Origin: Lunularia cruciata
Lineage: Eukaryota; Streptophyta; Marchantiopsida; Lunulariales; Lunulariaceae
Reading direction: 5' to 3'
Length of the DNA stretch: 64,000 nucleotides
Assembly (NCBI GenBank): GCA_948567375.1
Contig: OX419758.1
Coordinates: 4,841,001-4,905,000 of the forward strand
The notes under the pieces are model-generated. The model saw nothing but the letters and a program-made list of their open reading frames with translations. It was not told the DNA's origin and made no database searches. Positions 11,574 to 22,043 of the stretch are shown piece by piece. Numbering within the stretch: position 1 is the stretch's first letter; each line of letters begins with the position of its first letter. The position numbers and the translations under genes were made by a program.

Positions 11574-12860
11574 ATGGTGAGAGAAGCATCATTGGAATCA
11601 GAGTCTGAAGAAGAAACCAAGTCGCAAGAGGAGGAATCTGAAGAAGATGAACTCACCTTAAAAAGTGAGGAGTCTGGAAGTGATAGTGAGGGGGAATGTG
11701 AGGTTCAACAATTGGTGGCGGTCAGTGAAGCTTGTCATATGATGATTGACAGAGTACCCGGAACAACGAGTCAATGCGTAGCCATGGTGGTGAATAAGCA
11801 GAGACCAGAGGAAAAGGAGGAGTATCCTACGGGGCCGAGTTCAATTGGTAAAGAAGAAGAAAGTTCCGAAGCGATGTCTCTGAAGATACGAAGATCGTGA
11901 CTTTGGATGAAGGAGCCGATGAAGGAGCCAAAGACTGAAGATGAAGATGATGACGAAGATAAAGATATCTTCCGTGGGATACTATATCTAAGAAAAGTGG
12001 TCACCCCGTTGCTGGAGGTATTAAAGGAGCATCAGAATGTTATTCCCCAAGATTGTAGGAAGGGGATGAATGAGTTGCAAGTGGTGAAGCATCTATTGAG
12101 TGAAGTGAAGGGGTTGCAGAAGCAACAAGTCCAAAGAAATGAAGAAATTGAAGAACTTTGGAAGGATGAAGTCTTGAAGAAGAAGACTTTCAAGATGTTA
12201 CAAGAGAGCTACAAGTCAAAAGAGCAAGAACTGCAAAGGCAAGCTGGAGAATTGAAGGAGCAGGTGATGTGGCTGAGCAAAATGAAGGAGGAAGTGAGTG
12301 ATGTGCGCATCGAGAATATTCATTTGAAGGCGACAGTAGCAATAATGGAGCAGGAGTTGGACAGCTTGAAGAAGAGTGCAGCGGGGAAGGTCAAGCATGG
12401 CAGAGAGAGTAAGCAACCAGGCATGAAGAAGAAGGACAATTACAAGAACTGGTCCAAAGTGCTGAATTACAGAGTACATAGTATGCGGAGGAGAAGAAGA
12501 TGCTTGGTGTGGAGTATGAAGACGAGCTGAAGATGTATCATGAAGAGTTGAAGGTAGAGCGCTCTTGAGGATATGAGTCGAAATTAGTAGGAGAAGTTGC
12601 AGGGAAGTTGAGAGCAATCTTAAGCATAGAGGCTGAAGGGCGATTGGAAGAATCTTGTCTACATGCATTGAAGTTGCTTGTGCAGGAAACTAGGAAGAGA
12701 AAAGCCAAAGATGTGGATATGAACACGTTGCTGATTTGATTGAGGGAGCATGTAGACCGGAAGATGTTAGAAGTAGAAGACAACGTTAGTCTCAAATTAG
12801 ATTTAGTCAAATCGGAGTTAGAGAAAATTAGGAATAGTGTGACAATGGAGAGGAAGTCCA
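11574..12860 (+). pseudogene. E2 protein, acidic and coiled-coil region
   Basis: Two adjacent plus-strand ORFs begin with an acidic Ser/Glu-rich stretch (SESEEETKSQEEESEEDEL), continue with another acidic block (EDEDDDEDKDIF) and then a long heptad-rich coiled coil (RNEEIEELWKDEVLKKK, KSKEQELQRQAGELKEQ). The same order occurs in E1 and E3. An oligomerising or DNA/RNA-packaging role is possible but is only inference. Confidence 0.55.
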
Positions 12861-13919
12861 ATGTCATAGAAGTAGGAATTTAGGTGTCATCAGACTTGTT
12901 ATTGATACATTAGAGAAGAGTGGGTCAGGAGACAAGGATGTAGATGGATTACCCATGAGCTCAATTGTAGATTGTAGTGAAGAGATAGTAGAAGTAGTGA
13001 AGAGATAGTAGAAGTAGTGAAGGAATTAGTAGTTGTAGCTATATCCAAAGAAGGAGAAGTACTAAGAAGATCATCAGGTTTGGAAGCCAATGATGAGGTA
13101 GACATCGGATCGGTGTAAGTACCAATTTCGAGATAAGAAAAGGCAGATATGAAGGGATGGATTGTCAGTTTGGATTTGCAGGTAGAAAGAGATGTTAGGA
13201 AGCGGTATATTAGTAGGAAGAACTGCCATTTGCTTCAGTATTTAAGGGGAGCATTTGTAGTATTATGTTGTTCAATATTCATATTTCTGAAGATAGATAA
13301 AGTGAAGTGTTGTTTTTAGTGCTCGTAGCTTGAGCTCAATTCCAATTGTCAATTCTATGTTTTTGTTTGTGAGTTTGTCAAGAATTCTAAGTGCAAGTCA
13401 ATGTGTCTATGGATGTTGGATTCTGCAGCCTTGATCTTCATTTTGTGTGTTTGATCCTGAGTGAAGTGCATCGGAGCAATGCCTTGACAGGTTTGAGAAG
13501 AATTGTAGTGTTGGTAGTATTTTGCATTTGTGAGTGCAGCATGAAGTTGATGTGAAGCAATTTTGATCAAGGAAGTTGTGCCTTCAGTGGAGGGGTGGAA
13601 CACAATTCTAAGGCAAAATTGTTCTTCGTAGTGAAGTGCAATCTTTGGGAGAATCTGAATCATCACAATCAAGAGTTGTTTGGACAAAATTTGCTATGTT
13701 GTGATTATGTGTGTGTGTGTATTTGTGACAAGTTATCAAGATTGTGAGCTTGTTACTCTCTTCTGGGTGTAGTTTCTACCTGAGAGATTAAAGACACAAC
13801 CAAGAAGAACTACATGTTTCTGTTTGACTTCATATTTAGACATTTCTGACTTGTATCTTTGCGGGAACAAACTTAACTTACTCGATTACCGCAAAAGTGA
13901 TATTTGCCGGGTTGTCACA
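12861..13919 (+). other. E2 3' untranslated tail
   Basis: This is the non-coding 3' part of E2. It has a perfect 20-bp duplication (12974-13013) and a short TG run near 13706-13720. The last 600 bp match the ends of E1 and E3, up to the shared terminal string TTTGCCGGGTTG (TTTGCCAGGTTG in E3). Confidence 0.6.
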
Positions 13920-13924
13920 AATGT

Positions 13925-15414
13925 GCTTACAACCTCCCATAGATACTCCACACCTCCGTTCTGGCTTACCTTAGCTTGCAAGCTTTTCTCTTTCTTCACT
14001 TCTTCTTCACTTAACACTCTTCTTCTCAGCTGCAATTGCCTAATTGGGATGGATTCTTCACTTCCCAAACTTCCACTCTCTACTTCTTTTCTTCTACTTG
14101 GCCCCACCTCACACATCACCTTCCATCTGGAATAGAAACCTCTCTGAATGGGCACCCTCTTCTCCTCCTTCTCTGGAACTTTGTCATCTTGACTTGGGTT
14201 ACCTTCTTCTGCCATCTCCATCTTTCCTCCTTCATCCTCTGGTATAGAATGTATCTCCACTCCTTCACTCTTGCTACTTGCTTCACCACTTTGCAATGTG
14301 ATTTTAGGTTCTTCCTCCTTCTCTGAGTCTTCTGACTTGTACTTGGCTTCCCCCTCTAATTCTTCTCTTGACAATGCAATCACCACTAGGTCCTTTCTTG
14401 GGGTTTACTTTTCTGATCTTCCGAGGTATCATCATCGTTACATCCTCTTCTTCTCCTCTTTGAATCCTCTTCTTTGACTTTGGAGTATTCAACCCCAAAT
14501 GCATGCTCTATCCTGTCAGCATGTAGTACTTGTCATTGTTTTTGATTTGTCAAATGTACTACTGCTCCTCAGCATCAACATCTCTTCTCAAGTCAAGATG
14601 GAAGTGCGACACCATCTTGTGTCTTTTTGCAGTGTTTAGCAAATTCAGTCCCAGGTAGAAATGGATTGCAAACAGCACATGTAGTGCGGAGGTGACTTGC
14701 CCTACAAGTTCCACACCATTTGTCTTGTGCGTTGATGGAAGCACTTTGCCCAATTGATTGGTTCTCCTGTGAACACCTTATGGAAGAACACCACTTGATG
14801 TTTCATTACATAAGTAGTTTGCTCCGGCATGAAGATAGCCATCATTGCTCTTATGATGCCTCTACTCATAGGGTCCTTGTAACTCTTGACTTTATAACCA
14901 TTATTTGTGTGCTTTGAAGAAAAGGCATCTTGCACTTCTTGTGCTTCCTCAACTACTTCTCCTTTCTCCAAGAATGTGGCTTCCTGCTCCACACCCACCT
15001 CTCTTTTGAGTACTAACCTCCAATCCGACTTTGTCCATTGAGCCGGATTTCCCTCTTACCCTCTGCCTTGGGTCCATCAAGACATTTACTTTCAATGATC
15101 TTGGTCATGAAACCTAGAAAACTAAGGTTCCAGTTCCATGCCAAAAAGGTGATCCGAAGTTTGCTCAAGACTTTGATTCTTGCAATCACATCTAATCGCC
15201 GGATTGCATGATTTCTCACTACAAATTCTGAGTTCTTCTTTCCACCTCCTATCTTACTCTCCTCCACTATGGGTGGGTGACTACTCTTCCAATCAACTCC
15301 CGGACTAATTCTCGTGACTTCCTCTTGATGCACCAACGCATCTCTTACTACACTCCCTTTTCCACGATCTCCCTTTGGATGACTTCTTAATGGCAATGGA
15401 AAGTTACTTCTCAT
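13925..15414 (-). pseudogene. E1 protein, N-terminal half
   Basis: Minus-strand ORFs encode the first half of the E protein. In order: MRSNFPLPLRSHPKGDRGK, RRLDVIARIKVLSKLRITFL, NGYKVKSYKDPMSRG, PINWAKCFHQRTRQM, HFYLGLNLL, then the acidic region (KSEDSEKEEEPKITL). E3 shows the same blocks in the same order, which argues for selection on the protein when the family was active. I recognise no known domain. Confidence 0.55.
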
Positions 15415-15832
15415 CTCTTCACCTCTATCCCGAATCTTATAATGGTACGCTTCCTTTGTCTTTCTTCACTTTGAGTTTTTGACCAAGAAATCACACCTCC
15501 TGCATGCTCCTATCACTGTCAATCCCCCCTCCCCGGCCCCTAGGCCAGCCATTTTTTTCCTATGCAGTACCTTCTTGAATGTTCAACCCCAAAGGAAAGT
15601 TGTTATATTGTCCTTGCTCCGGATTGAGCACCCCTAAGCCAATGTCTCCTTACTTTGGGTTGAATGTTGACAGGACCAATCCGAGTACTTCATCTTTTGA
15701 AACAAAGTCACTTTACCTCGGGTTACAACCCAAAGACACCATTCTTTGCCTTATGATGCCATACACACATAATACAACTTCATTTGTACACGTTTTCTTC
15801 CAAAAATAAGGAAAAAAAATGTGGGTATCATA
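15415..15832 (-). other. E1 5' terminal region
   Basis: This non-coding leader of E1 on the minus strand matches E3's leader, including TAACAACTTTCCTTTGGGGT and a GGTGTCTTTGGGTTG block also found at 24808-24830. The element ends at 15832 with GTGGGTATCATA on the plus strand. Confidence 0.6.
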
Positions 15833-16197
15833 AAATTCATGGAGGAGATGTGGTACCCACATTTTTCATTTTTGACAAGTTTCAAAGAAGAAATGCATTG
15901 TTGAAACTAAATTGAATCCAAATGGAAAAGAAATGAGGAGAAACTCATGTTTTGATCCGACCAAGGAAGTCAACTTCATGTAAGAGGAAGAAGGACTTAG
16001 ATTGGATCAGACCCAAAGGAGTGTAGACGTGAAAGAGGATTGGATTGAAGGAAGGTTTCTTTGCATCAGAATGGAAGCAACAATTCAGGATTACTATGGG
16101 GACCATATCTCCATGATGAAAAGTCCAAATCATGCATGCTATATCTTGTTGGAAGTGTCTCATTTAGGCATCATACTGGTCAAAAATGTCCAAATAG
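15833..16197. other. Junction segment starting with a second E-type terminus
   Basis: Sixteen bases or so beyond the E1 terminus, the plus strand reads TGTGGTACCCACATTTTT (from about 15855). This is a second E-like 5' end in the opposite orientation, so the two ends form an imperfect inverted repeat. After about 18 bp the similarity to E leaders stops, and I recognise nothing up to 16197, where G2a sequence begins. Confidence 0.45.
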
Positions 16198-16827
16198 AGA
16201 CCTTTTTCAGGCTAATTTGGTGGAGATTTGACATGAAGAGTATGCATCAACTACAATGATGCCAACCAAGAAGGATATGCATGGTAACAACATAGATAGG
16301 CGGATGTGTGGAGATTACCTTCCTATCAACCGATAGACTAGGGCTGATTGGTATGCCATTCTTGCAATGAAGGAGATCTTTGATGCAATTGGGCATGCAA
16401 AGGTTTTCAGTACTTTGGATCTATGAGTAGGATATAATCAATTGCCAATTAGGAAGGAGGACAAGTCCAAGCTAGCATTTTGGGCAATTGATCCTCTTGG
16501 CAAGGATGTGTTATATTAGTGGAGGTTCTTATGATTTGGGTTAAAGAATATTTCTACCAAGTTCCAAAGAGTCATGGATAGGATCTTAGATGGATTGGAT
16601 TTTGCTTGGTGCTATGTTGATGACAGTTTGGTCTATAGCACTACTGTGGAGGAGCATGAGAAATACTTGTTGAAGGTGTTTGAGAGGTTGAGATCTCATG
16701 GACTCAAATTACATCCTGGGAAGTGTAGGTTCTTCCACAACCAGGTTGAGTATTTAGGTCACATAATCTACCCTGGAGGACTTGGTGTTTGGCATACCAA
16801 GGTGGAAGCTATTGCACATATTCCTTG
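16198..16827 (+). pseudogene. G2a reverse transcriptase remnant
   Basis: The reverse transcriptase segment is equivalent to 31120-31737 in G2b. It contains LDFAWCYVDDSLVYSTTVEE (the YxDD box) and KCRFFHNQVEYLGHIIYPGG. It ends at the CCTTG target duplication (16823-16827) of the G4 insertion. It is a fossil. Confidence 0.75.
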
Positions 16828-16931
16828 TGAAAAATACCAAGACCAAGGAGAGAAATAGGAGAATGGAAACTCACATTGGGACACTTGAATGAGAGAAAAC
16901 TCCAAATGCCTAGCCTGAGCTTTGGCTTTGG

Positions 16932-16939
16932 TATTTATA
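16932..16939 (-). promoter_or_regulatory. TATA box in G4 3' LTR
   Basis: The minus strand reads TATAAATA. The same box lies at 22148-22155 in the 5' LTR, at the same distance from the repeat-rich upstream block. Confidence 0.6.
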
Positions 16940-17080
16940 AGTAGCATACAAGGCCCTTGAGAAGCTTCTCAAGAAGGTTCCTTGAGCCACTTTCTTAAAG
17001 TGCAAGCCAAGTTAACTAGGAAGCTTCTCAAGAAGCTTCCTTCTAGAAACCACCTACTTGGTGTGCAAGCTAAGCTAGTT

Positions 17081-17095
17081 AGAAGCTTCTAGAAG
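17081..17095 (-). promoter_or_regulatory. Heat-shock-element-like site in G4 3' LTR
   Basis: The sequence AGAAGCTTCTAGAAG fits the three-unit heat-shock consensus nGAAnnTTCnnGAAn exactly. It lies about 140 bp upstream of the TATA box in transcription direction. More GAAGCTTC units with wider spacing surround it. Heat response is inference by analogy with heat-activated plant retrotransposons. Confidence 0.4.
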
Positions 17096-17331
17096 CTACC
17101 TACATGGAGTGCAAGTTAACAAGTCAAGAAGCTTCCCAAGAAGCTTTCTAGATGCTTTTGGAATATTCTAGGCTAATTTGGCTTATTCTCTACTTTGTTA
17201 GCCTTACTAACTACCTCATTATACTCCATTTTGTTACATATTCTCCCACCACTAGTTGGTGATGTCCTCGTTGCCATTGAAGCTTCAAATTCCTAGATGG
17301 CCGTCTATGCATTTTGGAGGTGAGAAAGAGG

Positions 17332-17470
17332 TTACCATGTGGCATCATGAAAGGGATACTCTTTCCAAAGGACCTTGTTCTCCATATGTTGGCGGCGTTC
17401 TTGTTGGATGTGGCGACGTGCAAGGATACGATCAACTTTGTACTCCTCACGATCATTGATAAAGATAGGG
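17332..17470 (-). pseudogene. G4 chromodomain remnant
   Basis: The minus strand encodes EYKVDRILARRHIQQ followed by KVLWKEYPFHDATW. This matches the chromodomain pattern with conserved hydrophobics and the WK(E/G)YP...ATW end. In chromoviruses it follows integrase and is thought to steer insertion to marked chromatin. It is a fossil. Confidence 0.75.
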
Positions 17471-17624
17471 GGAGGAGGAGGTTGGACTTGAGAGGAGAAG
17501 GAAGAGGGGTTAGGAACAAAGGGTTTCAACTTGGAAACATGAAAGACAAGATGGATGCACATATGACAAGGCAAGACAAGTCGATAAGCAACATAAGAGA
17601 CAATTTGGGTGACATCGAAAGGTC

Positions 17625-18781
17625 CTATCCAATTAGGGGCAAGTTTAAGAACTTGGGTATCAAGTGAGAGAGGGGTAGACTACTAGGGGATAGCATAACT
17701 TTATCACCAACTTCAAAGGTGAGATCACAATGATGGTGGTCTGCATATTGTTTTTGATGATTTTGAGCAACAAGGAGGTGAGATTTGGCTTGTTGGAGAG
17801 ATTTGGATATGGTGGTCAAGAAGGTTGAAGTATGAGGGCCTTGAGATGGAGGAGGAGAAAGAAGAGAATCTAGGACAAGCAGATCTTGGTCAAAATTGAG
17901 AAAGAAAAGAGAGAATCCGGTGCTTGCATGTTCAAAATTATTGTATGCAAACTCCGCAGTTGCAAGACATTCATCCCACTTGGTATGGTGAATGTTGATG
18001 AAGGCACGAAGCATATTTTTCAAGGTGCAATTTGTATATTCAGTTTGTCCATCAGTTTGAGGATGATAGGCTATGGAAAAAGCAAGCTTGGCCCCAAGTA
18101 TCTAGAAGAGGCCTTGCCAAAACTTTCCGGTGAAGCAAGGATCACGTTCGGAGATGAGTACACATGGCATCCCATGATATTTGAATATCTTATTAAAGTA
18201 GAGTTGCGCCAAGGTTGGAGCATCCATAGTGTCAACCATTGGTGCCAAATGGATTTGCTTACTAAGCTTATCCACAAGCACCACAATTGATGTGTGACCT
18301 TATTGTGTCCTGTGCAAGGAGTTGATGAGATCTAAGCTCACACGGTCCCAACAAGTAGTTGGAATGGGAAGTGGCTCAAGGAGTCCACTTAGCTTTTGGT
18401 TACTAGCCTTGTTGCATTGGCAACTCTCACATGATCAGACAAACTCCCAAACATCTTGTGTTATGTTGGGCCACCACTATTGGTGTTGAAGGGTACCCAA
18501 GGTCTTGTTCACCTCCATGTGACCAACTATTGGTAAATCATGGCTTCTTGAAGGCGCACAAGTTGGAGATCACCTTTGGCTGGAACATAGATCCGGTCTG
18601 CATGGAATAGAAGACCTTCCTTGAAGGAGAAGGTGTTGTACTCCTTGTCCCCTATTGTCAGATGACCATGTACCATTTGGAAGAATGGATCTTGTTGTAG
18701 AGCTAACCAAAACTTGTTATGGACCTTGGGGTCAATTGACACCGTTGCAATTGCCACCATGATGAGAGGAAGAGACTTCAA
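17625..18781 (-). pseudogene. G4 integrase remnant
   Basis: Minus-strand integrase: core fragments read VLVDKLSKQIHLAPMVDTMD, GMPCVLISERDPCFTGKFW and KWDECLATAEFAYNN. The C-terminal part is GDKVMLSPSSLPL...GPF just before the chromodomain. It is a fossil. Confidence 0.8.
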
Positions 18782-18790
18782 ATTAGGTCA

Positions 18791-19140
18791 TTATGATAGA
18801 GCATCAGGGATGACATGGAACCGACCTAGTTTGTACTCAAGTTTGATGTCAAATAATTGGAGTTGCTCTTTCCATTGATGATGTTGACTCTTCATGTGTT
18901 CCAAGTGTAAGGTCTGCAACAATGGCTTGTGATCCGTTTGCATGACCACTTGCTTTCCCAAGAGGTAATGCCTCCATACCTTGGTGGCATATACCATTGC
19001 AAGTTGTTCTTGATCTTGAGTAGAGTAATTTCTTTCAGCTGTATTTAGTTGGCAAGACACAAAGGCAATAGGATGTAGTCCATTTGGGAATTCCTATTGC
19101 AACACAACTCCAATTGCAAAGTTAGAAGCATCAAAATTAG
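18791..19140 (-). pseudogene. G4 RNase H remnant
   Basis: The minus strand encodes SCQLNTAERNYSTQDQEQLA, FKVWRHYLLGKQ-like and MQTDHKPLLQTL, ending KLGRFHVIPDALS. This is a typical chromovirus RNase H between reverse transcriptase and integrase. It is a fossil. Confidence 0.8.
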
Positions 19141-20180
19141 TCACACAAGGTAGTTAAGGATCATATGGTTGAAGAATGGGTCTTGAAGAAACCATATGCT
19201 TCTAATTATGGAATACTTCTTCATGCTTGGTGGTCCACTAGAAACTCAAGTTCTTTCCCAAGAGGTCAGTCAATGGTGCAGCCACATGAGCATAATAGTG
19301 GATGAACCGTCAGTAAAAACTGGCTAATCCATTGAATGCCCATACTTATGTAGCATCCTTTGGGGTAAGCCAATCAATAATGGCCTTAATCTTCTCTTCT
19401 TCCATCTTGATCCCCTTTGATGAGATCTCATGACCCAAGAAGGTAACCTCTTTCTTCCAAAAGGCACACTTTGACTTCTTGTAATAAAATTTCCATTGTT
19501 GTAGTTGTCTTAGGACTTCTTGCACGTGATTCACATGTTCTACCTCTATCTTGCTATAGATTAAGATATCATCCAAGAACACCACTATGGACCAATCCAA
19601 TAATCCCTCCAACACCTGATGCATTTGATCTATGAAGACTGTTGGAGCATTAGTGAGTCCAAAAGGTAGAACCCTCCACTCAAAATGCACATACCTTGTA
19701 CAAAAGGCAGTCTTTTGCACATCCTCTCTTTCAATATGAATTTTGCAATAGCCGCTACGAAGATCCAGCTTGGAAAAGAAGCGTGCTCCACTTAGTTGAT
19801 CAAGCAGGTCATTGATCTAAGGCAAAGGATATGTATTCTTCACGGTTTGCTTATTGAGCCCACCGTAATCAATACAAAAATGAAGTCATCCATCCTTCTT
19901 TGGAACAAATAGTACCGATGCTCCCCAAGGAAAGGTACTATGTCATATGTAAATCCTTCTCTAACAACTCTGTAAGTGTTGTTTGCAGCTCCTCCTACTC
20001 CTTTGGTGAGAGCCGATAGATCGGTCTACTCATTGGAGTACTCCTTGGCAATAACTTGATCTTGAAGGGCATACCTTGATCGGAGGGTAATCCCTTTGGT
20101 ATATCATCCAGAAATACGTCCAAAAACCCTTGAACTATCTGATCAACCATTGCTTGATGAGGCTCTTGGCCCTCCTTGGA
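19141..20180 (-). pseudogene. G4 reverse transcriptase remnant
   Basis: Minus-strand reverse transcriptase with HFEWRVLPFGLTNAPTVFID, SIVVFLDDILIYSK (FLDD box), KKSKCAFWKKEVTFLGHEIS and an upstream primer-side segment ending TPMSRPIYRLSPKE. It is a fossil. Confidence 0.8.
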
Positions 20181-20236
20181 TTGTTCTTGGGCAATCGACT
20201 TGATCCACACCACGAATACTGAATTATCTTCCTCCA

Positions 20237-20404
20237 AAGCTTGCTCTATGGCTGCTTTACTAATAAACTTCCCTTCTTGGGACTCATCTCTCTTCCAAGC
20301 TTGCTCCACAGTTGCCTCCTTGGCAAACTTCCCATCTTGGGACTCATCTCCCTTCCAAATTTGCTCTATGGCTACCTTCTCAACAAACTTCCCATCTTGG
20401 GACT
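20237..20404 (-). repeat. 60-bp tandem repeat between G4 protease and reverse transcriptase
   Basis: About three copies of a 60-bp unit start at 20237, 20297 and 20357. On the minus strand they encode a 20-residue repeat of the form WKxDESQxGKF...AxEQ. It lies in the spacer between protease and reverse transcriptase and may be a flexible or binding linker. Confidence 0.8.
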
Positions 20405-20486
20405 GACTATTCTTAGGTGTCTTACTCAGGGGTGCCAGACAACCTAATTGGAAACTCCTACCTTGGTGTTGTACTTGAATTTTTTG

Positions 20487-20840
20487 TCAGATCCAATCAA
20501 ATTGAACCTTATGACGTTCAAGCCAAGGTAGACCCAGAATGATATCATAGTGTAGAGGTGCCACTACAAACCTCATACACTCCAAATACTCCTTCCCAAT
20601 CTTGAAGGTGACAGGATGTGAGGTGCGGGATGCAGAACCTTTTCTACCATCCGCTATCATCAAACTACTTTTAGACATTGGTTTGATAGGAATACCTAAT
20701 TCCTTTGCTACTTGCATAGACATGCAATTCTTTGAACTTCCAAAATCAACCAAAATCCTACAACCTTGATTAGATATTGTACCTTGCAAGTGAAGCAAAC
20801 TTGCATAAGTTGAGCCTTCAATCCCATTGGAACTAATCAA
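20487..20840 (-). pseudogene. G4 aspartic protease remnant
   Basis: A minus-strand ORF has the retropepsin layout: RILVDFGSSKNCMSMQVAKE at the active-site loop, then SHPVTFKIGKEYLECM and HYDIILGLPWLERHKVQFDW, the usual LGxPWL end. It is a fossil. Confidence 0.8.
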
Positions 20841-20856
20841 GCTCCCAATAGGCGGC

Positions 20857-21800
20857 TCAAAATCTCCTATTGGGATTTTTTGTTTCCCAGATCATTCTAT
20901 TCCACAATCTCCATCTAAGCAACTTGTTGAGGTTGCCTATTCCTAAGTGTACATTCAGCAAAACAATGTCCAACTTGGTGACAATGAAAACAACCTCCAT
21001 TTTGTCGCAATCTTTCTCTATCCATTGTACCAAGTGGTCTCCGTTAGATAGCATCAATCTCCATGAGTGTTGGTTCTTCCACCCTTGCATAGTGTACTGG
21101 TAGGCCTTGTGTAGGTCAATGGCAAGACCAAGTTGTTGTAACCAAGGAATCAAAGCGCTCAGCCAATTGCATGGCTTCTTCTAAGTTTTGTGGTTCTTGC
21201 ATGGTCACCTCCAATTTAGTTTGTAACTTCAATCCTTGCACAAATTGATCCAAAACTTCACCTTCTTGTATATTTGGAATCTACATGATGATGTTTCAAA
21301 ATTGTGTGATGTAGCTCCTTATTGAGCCAACTTGCTTCAACTCCGCCAATTTATCTTGTGTAGTGCGGGTGTCATTTATAGTTTGAAAGCAATCCAATAT
21401 TGCATCCTTGAACTCTACCGATGTCAAAATTGGTGCAACAATTTGTCAATCAACTTGCTCCACTCAAAATTGCCACCAAAGTTTTGCTACACCATCTAAT
21501 TGGCTAGAGGCCAAGAGAATCTATTTTTGTTCATCTTGAAGATTGGTGGCTTCAACATAATGTTTGCAATCAAACACAAAATTCTCCACTGTGCCCGGAA
21601 GATTCTTGCCTTCAAACACCTTGGGTTTTGGAAATCAAATGCAATCTTTTCTATCTCAAATTTGCGCTCTCTCTATATGTTCTTGTTGTTGGTGATCTCG
21701 TTTACCCAGCAATCAAGTCATGTGCTCAATTTGTTGTTGCATCGCAAGGATGATGTCTGGTATTGCCACCATAGCTGCTACTCTATCCCACTACTCCCAC
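20857..21800 (-). pseudogene. G4 gag remnant
   Basis: The minus-strand gag region includes a CCHC zinc knuckle (CFHCHQVGHCFAEC, near 20960-21000) and a capsid part upstream that is rich in Gln and Leu. It starts close to the primer site at 22031-22042. It is a fossil. Confidence 0.7.
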
Positions 21801-22030
21801 TTTATTTAATTGATTAACACATAGATGCAACACGTCCACCATTCTCCATAAGTTACAACCGGAAGTATCAAAGGTTCCTCAAACATAGTGATCATATGTA
21901 GAAAATCCTGCCCAAAGCTCAAGGTGATGAATTTTGTGAAATGATGCTTGGGTAATATCTGGACATGAAAATCCAAATGGTTGAATAGAAGTGGATTTGG
22001 TGGTCCATAAATTCCATCCATCCCATTCTT

Positions 22031-22042
22031 GCTCTGATACCA
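22031..22042 (-). other. G4 tRNA-Met primer binding site
   Basis: The minus strand reads TGGTATCAGAGC, a perfect initiator tRNA-Met primer site, one base from the 5' LTR. It fixes the orientation of G4. Confidence 0.85.
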
Positions 22043-22043
22043 A

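Larger units (their letters stand above)
10169..13919 (+). mobile_element. E2: complete E-family insertion inside E1
   Basis: A 3751-bp plus-strand element starts TGTGGTGCACAC and ends GGGTTGTCACA. It is flanked by a perfect 5-bp duplication AATGT (10164-10168 and 13920-13924). E1 sequence resumes in register on both sides, so the boundaries are well supported. No LTRs are present: the first 600 bp and last 600 bp are unrelated. TG...CA ends plus a 5-bp duplication are typical of retroviral-type integrases, yet no integrase is encoded, so it would be non-autonomous. Confidence 0.8.
8378..15832 (-). mobile_element. E1: unclassified LTR-less element, split by E2
   Basis: A minus-strand member of a family with three recognisable copies here. 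Its 3' half is 8378-10168 and its 5' half 13920-15832; E2 sits between them. Joined by homology to E3, the halves are collinear (seen by comparison only). The 5' terminus on the minus strand reads TATGATACCCACATTT, close to TGTGGTACACACATTT in E3. The 3' terminus has been removed by G1. The coding content is one long protein with an N-terminal globular part, an acidic stretch, a coiled coil and a conserved C-terminal segment. No pol gene or LTR is visible. Confidence 0.7.
16828..17238 (-). repeat. G4 3' LTR
   Basis: A 411-bp LTR (TG...CA), partner of 22044-22492; the length difference is mostly an indel in a repeat-rich stretch. It carries several copies of the palindromic block GAAGCTTC...GAAGCTTC upstream of a TATA box on the minus strand. 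Confidence 0.9.

Noticed and set aside
12216-12867. Minus-strand ORFs of 109-150 residues in E2
   Set aside because: They are antisense to the coiled-coil region; composition is skewed as expected for a shadow.
12974-13013. CRISPR-like or satellite repeat
   Set aside because: It is only two copies of a 20-bp unit with no spacers; a local slippage duplication.
10169-13919. E2 as an ordinary LTR retrotransposon
   Set aside because: The two ends share no direct repeat, there is no primer site, and no pol domain is visible despite intact termini.
10169-13919. E2 as a hAT, Mutator or CACTA DNA transposon
   Set aside because: The 5-bp duplication and TGTG...CACA ends fit none of these (8, 9 and 3 bp, different tips).
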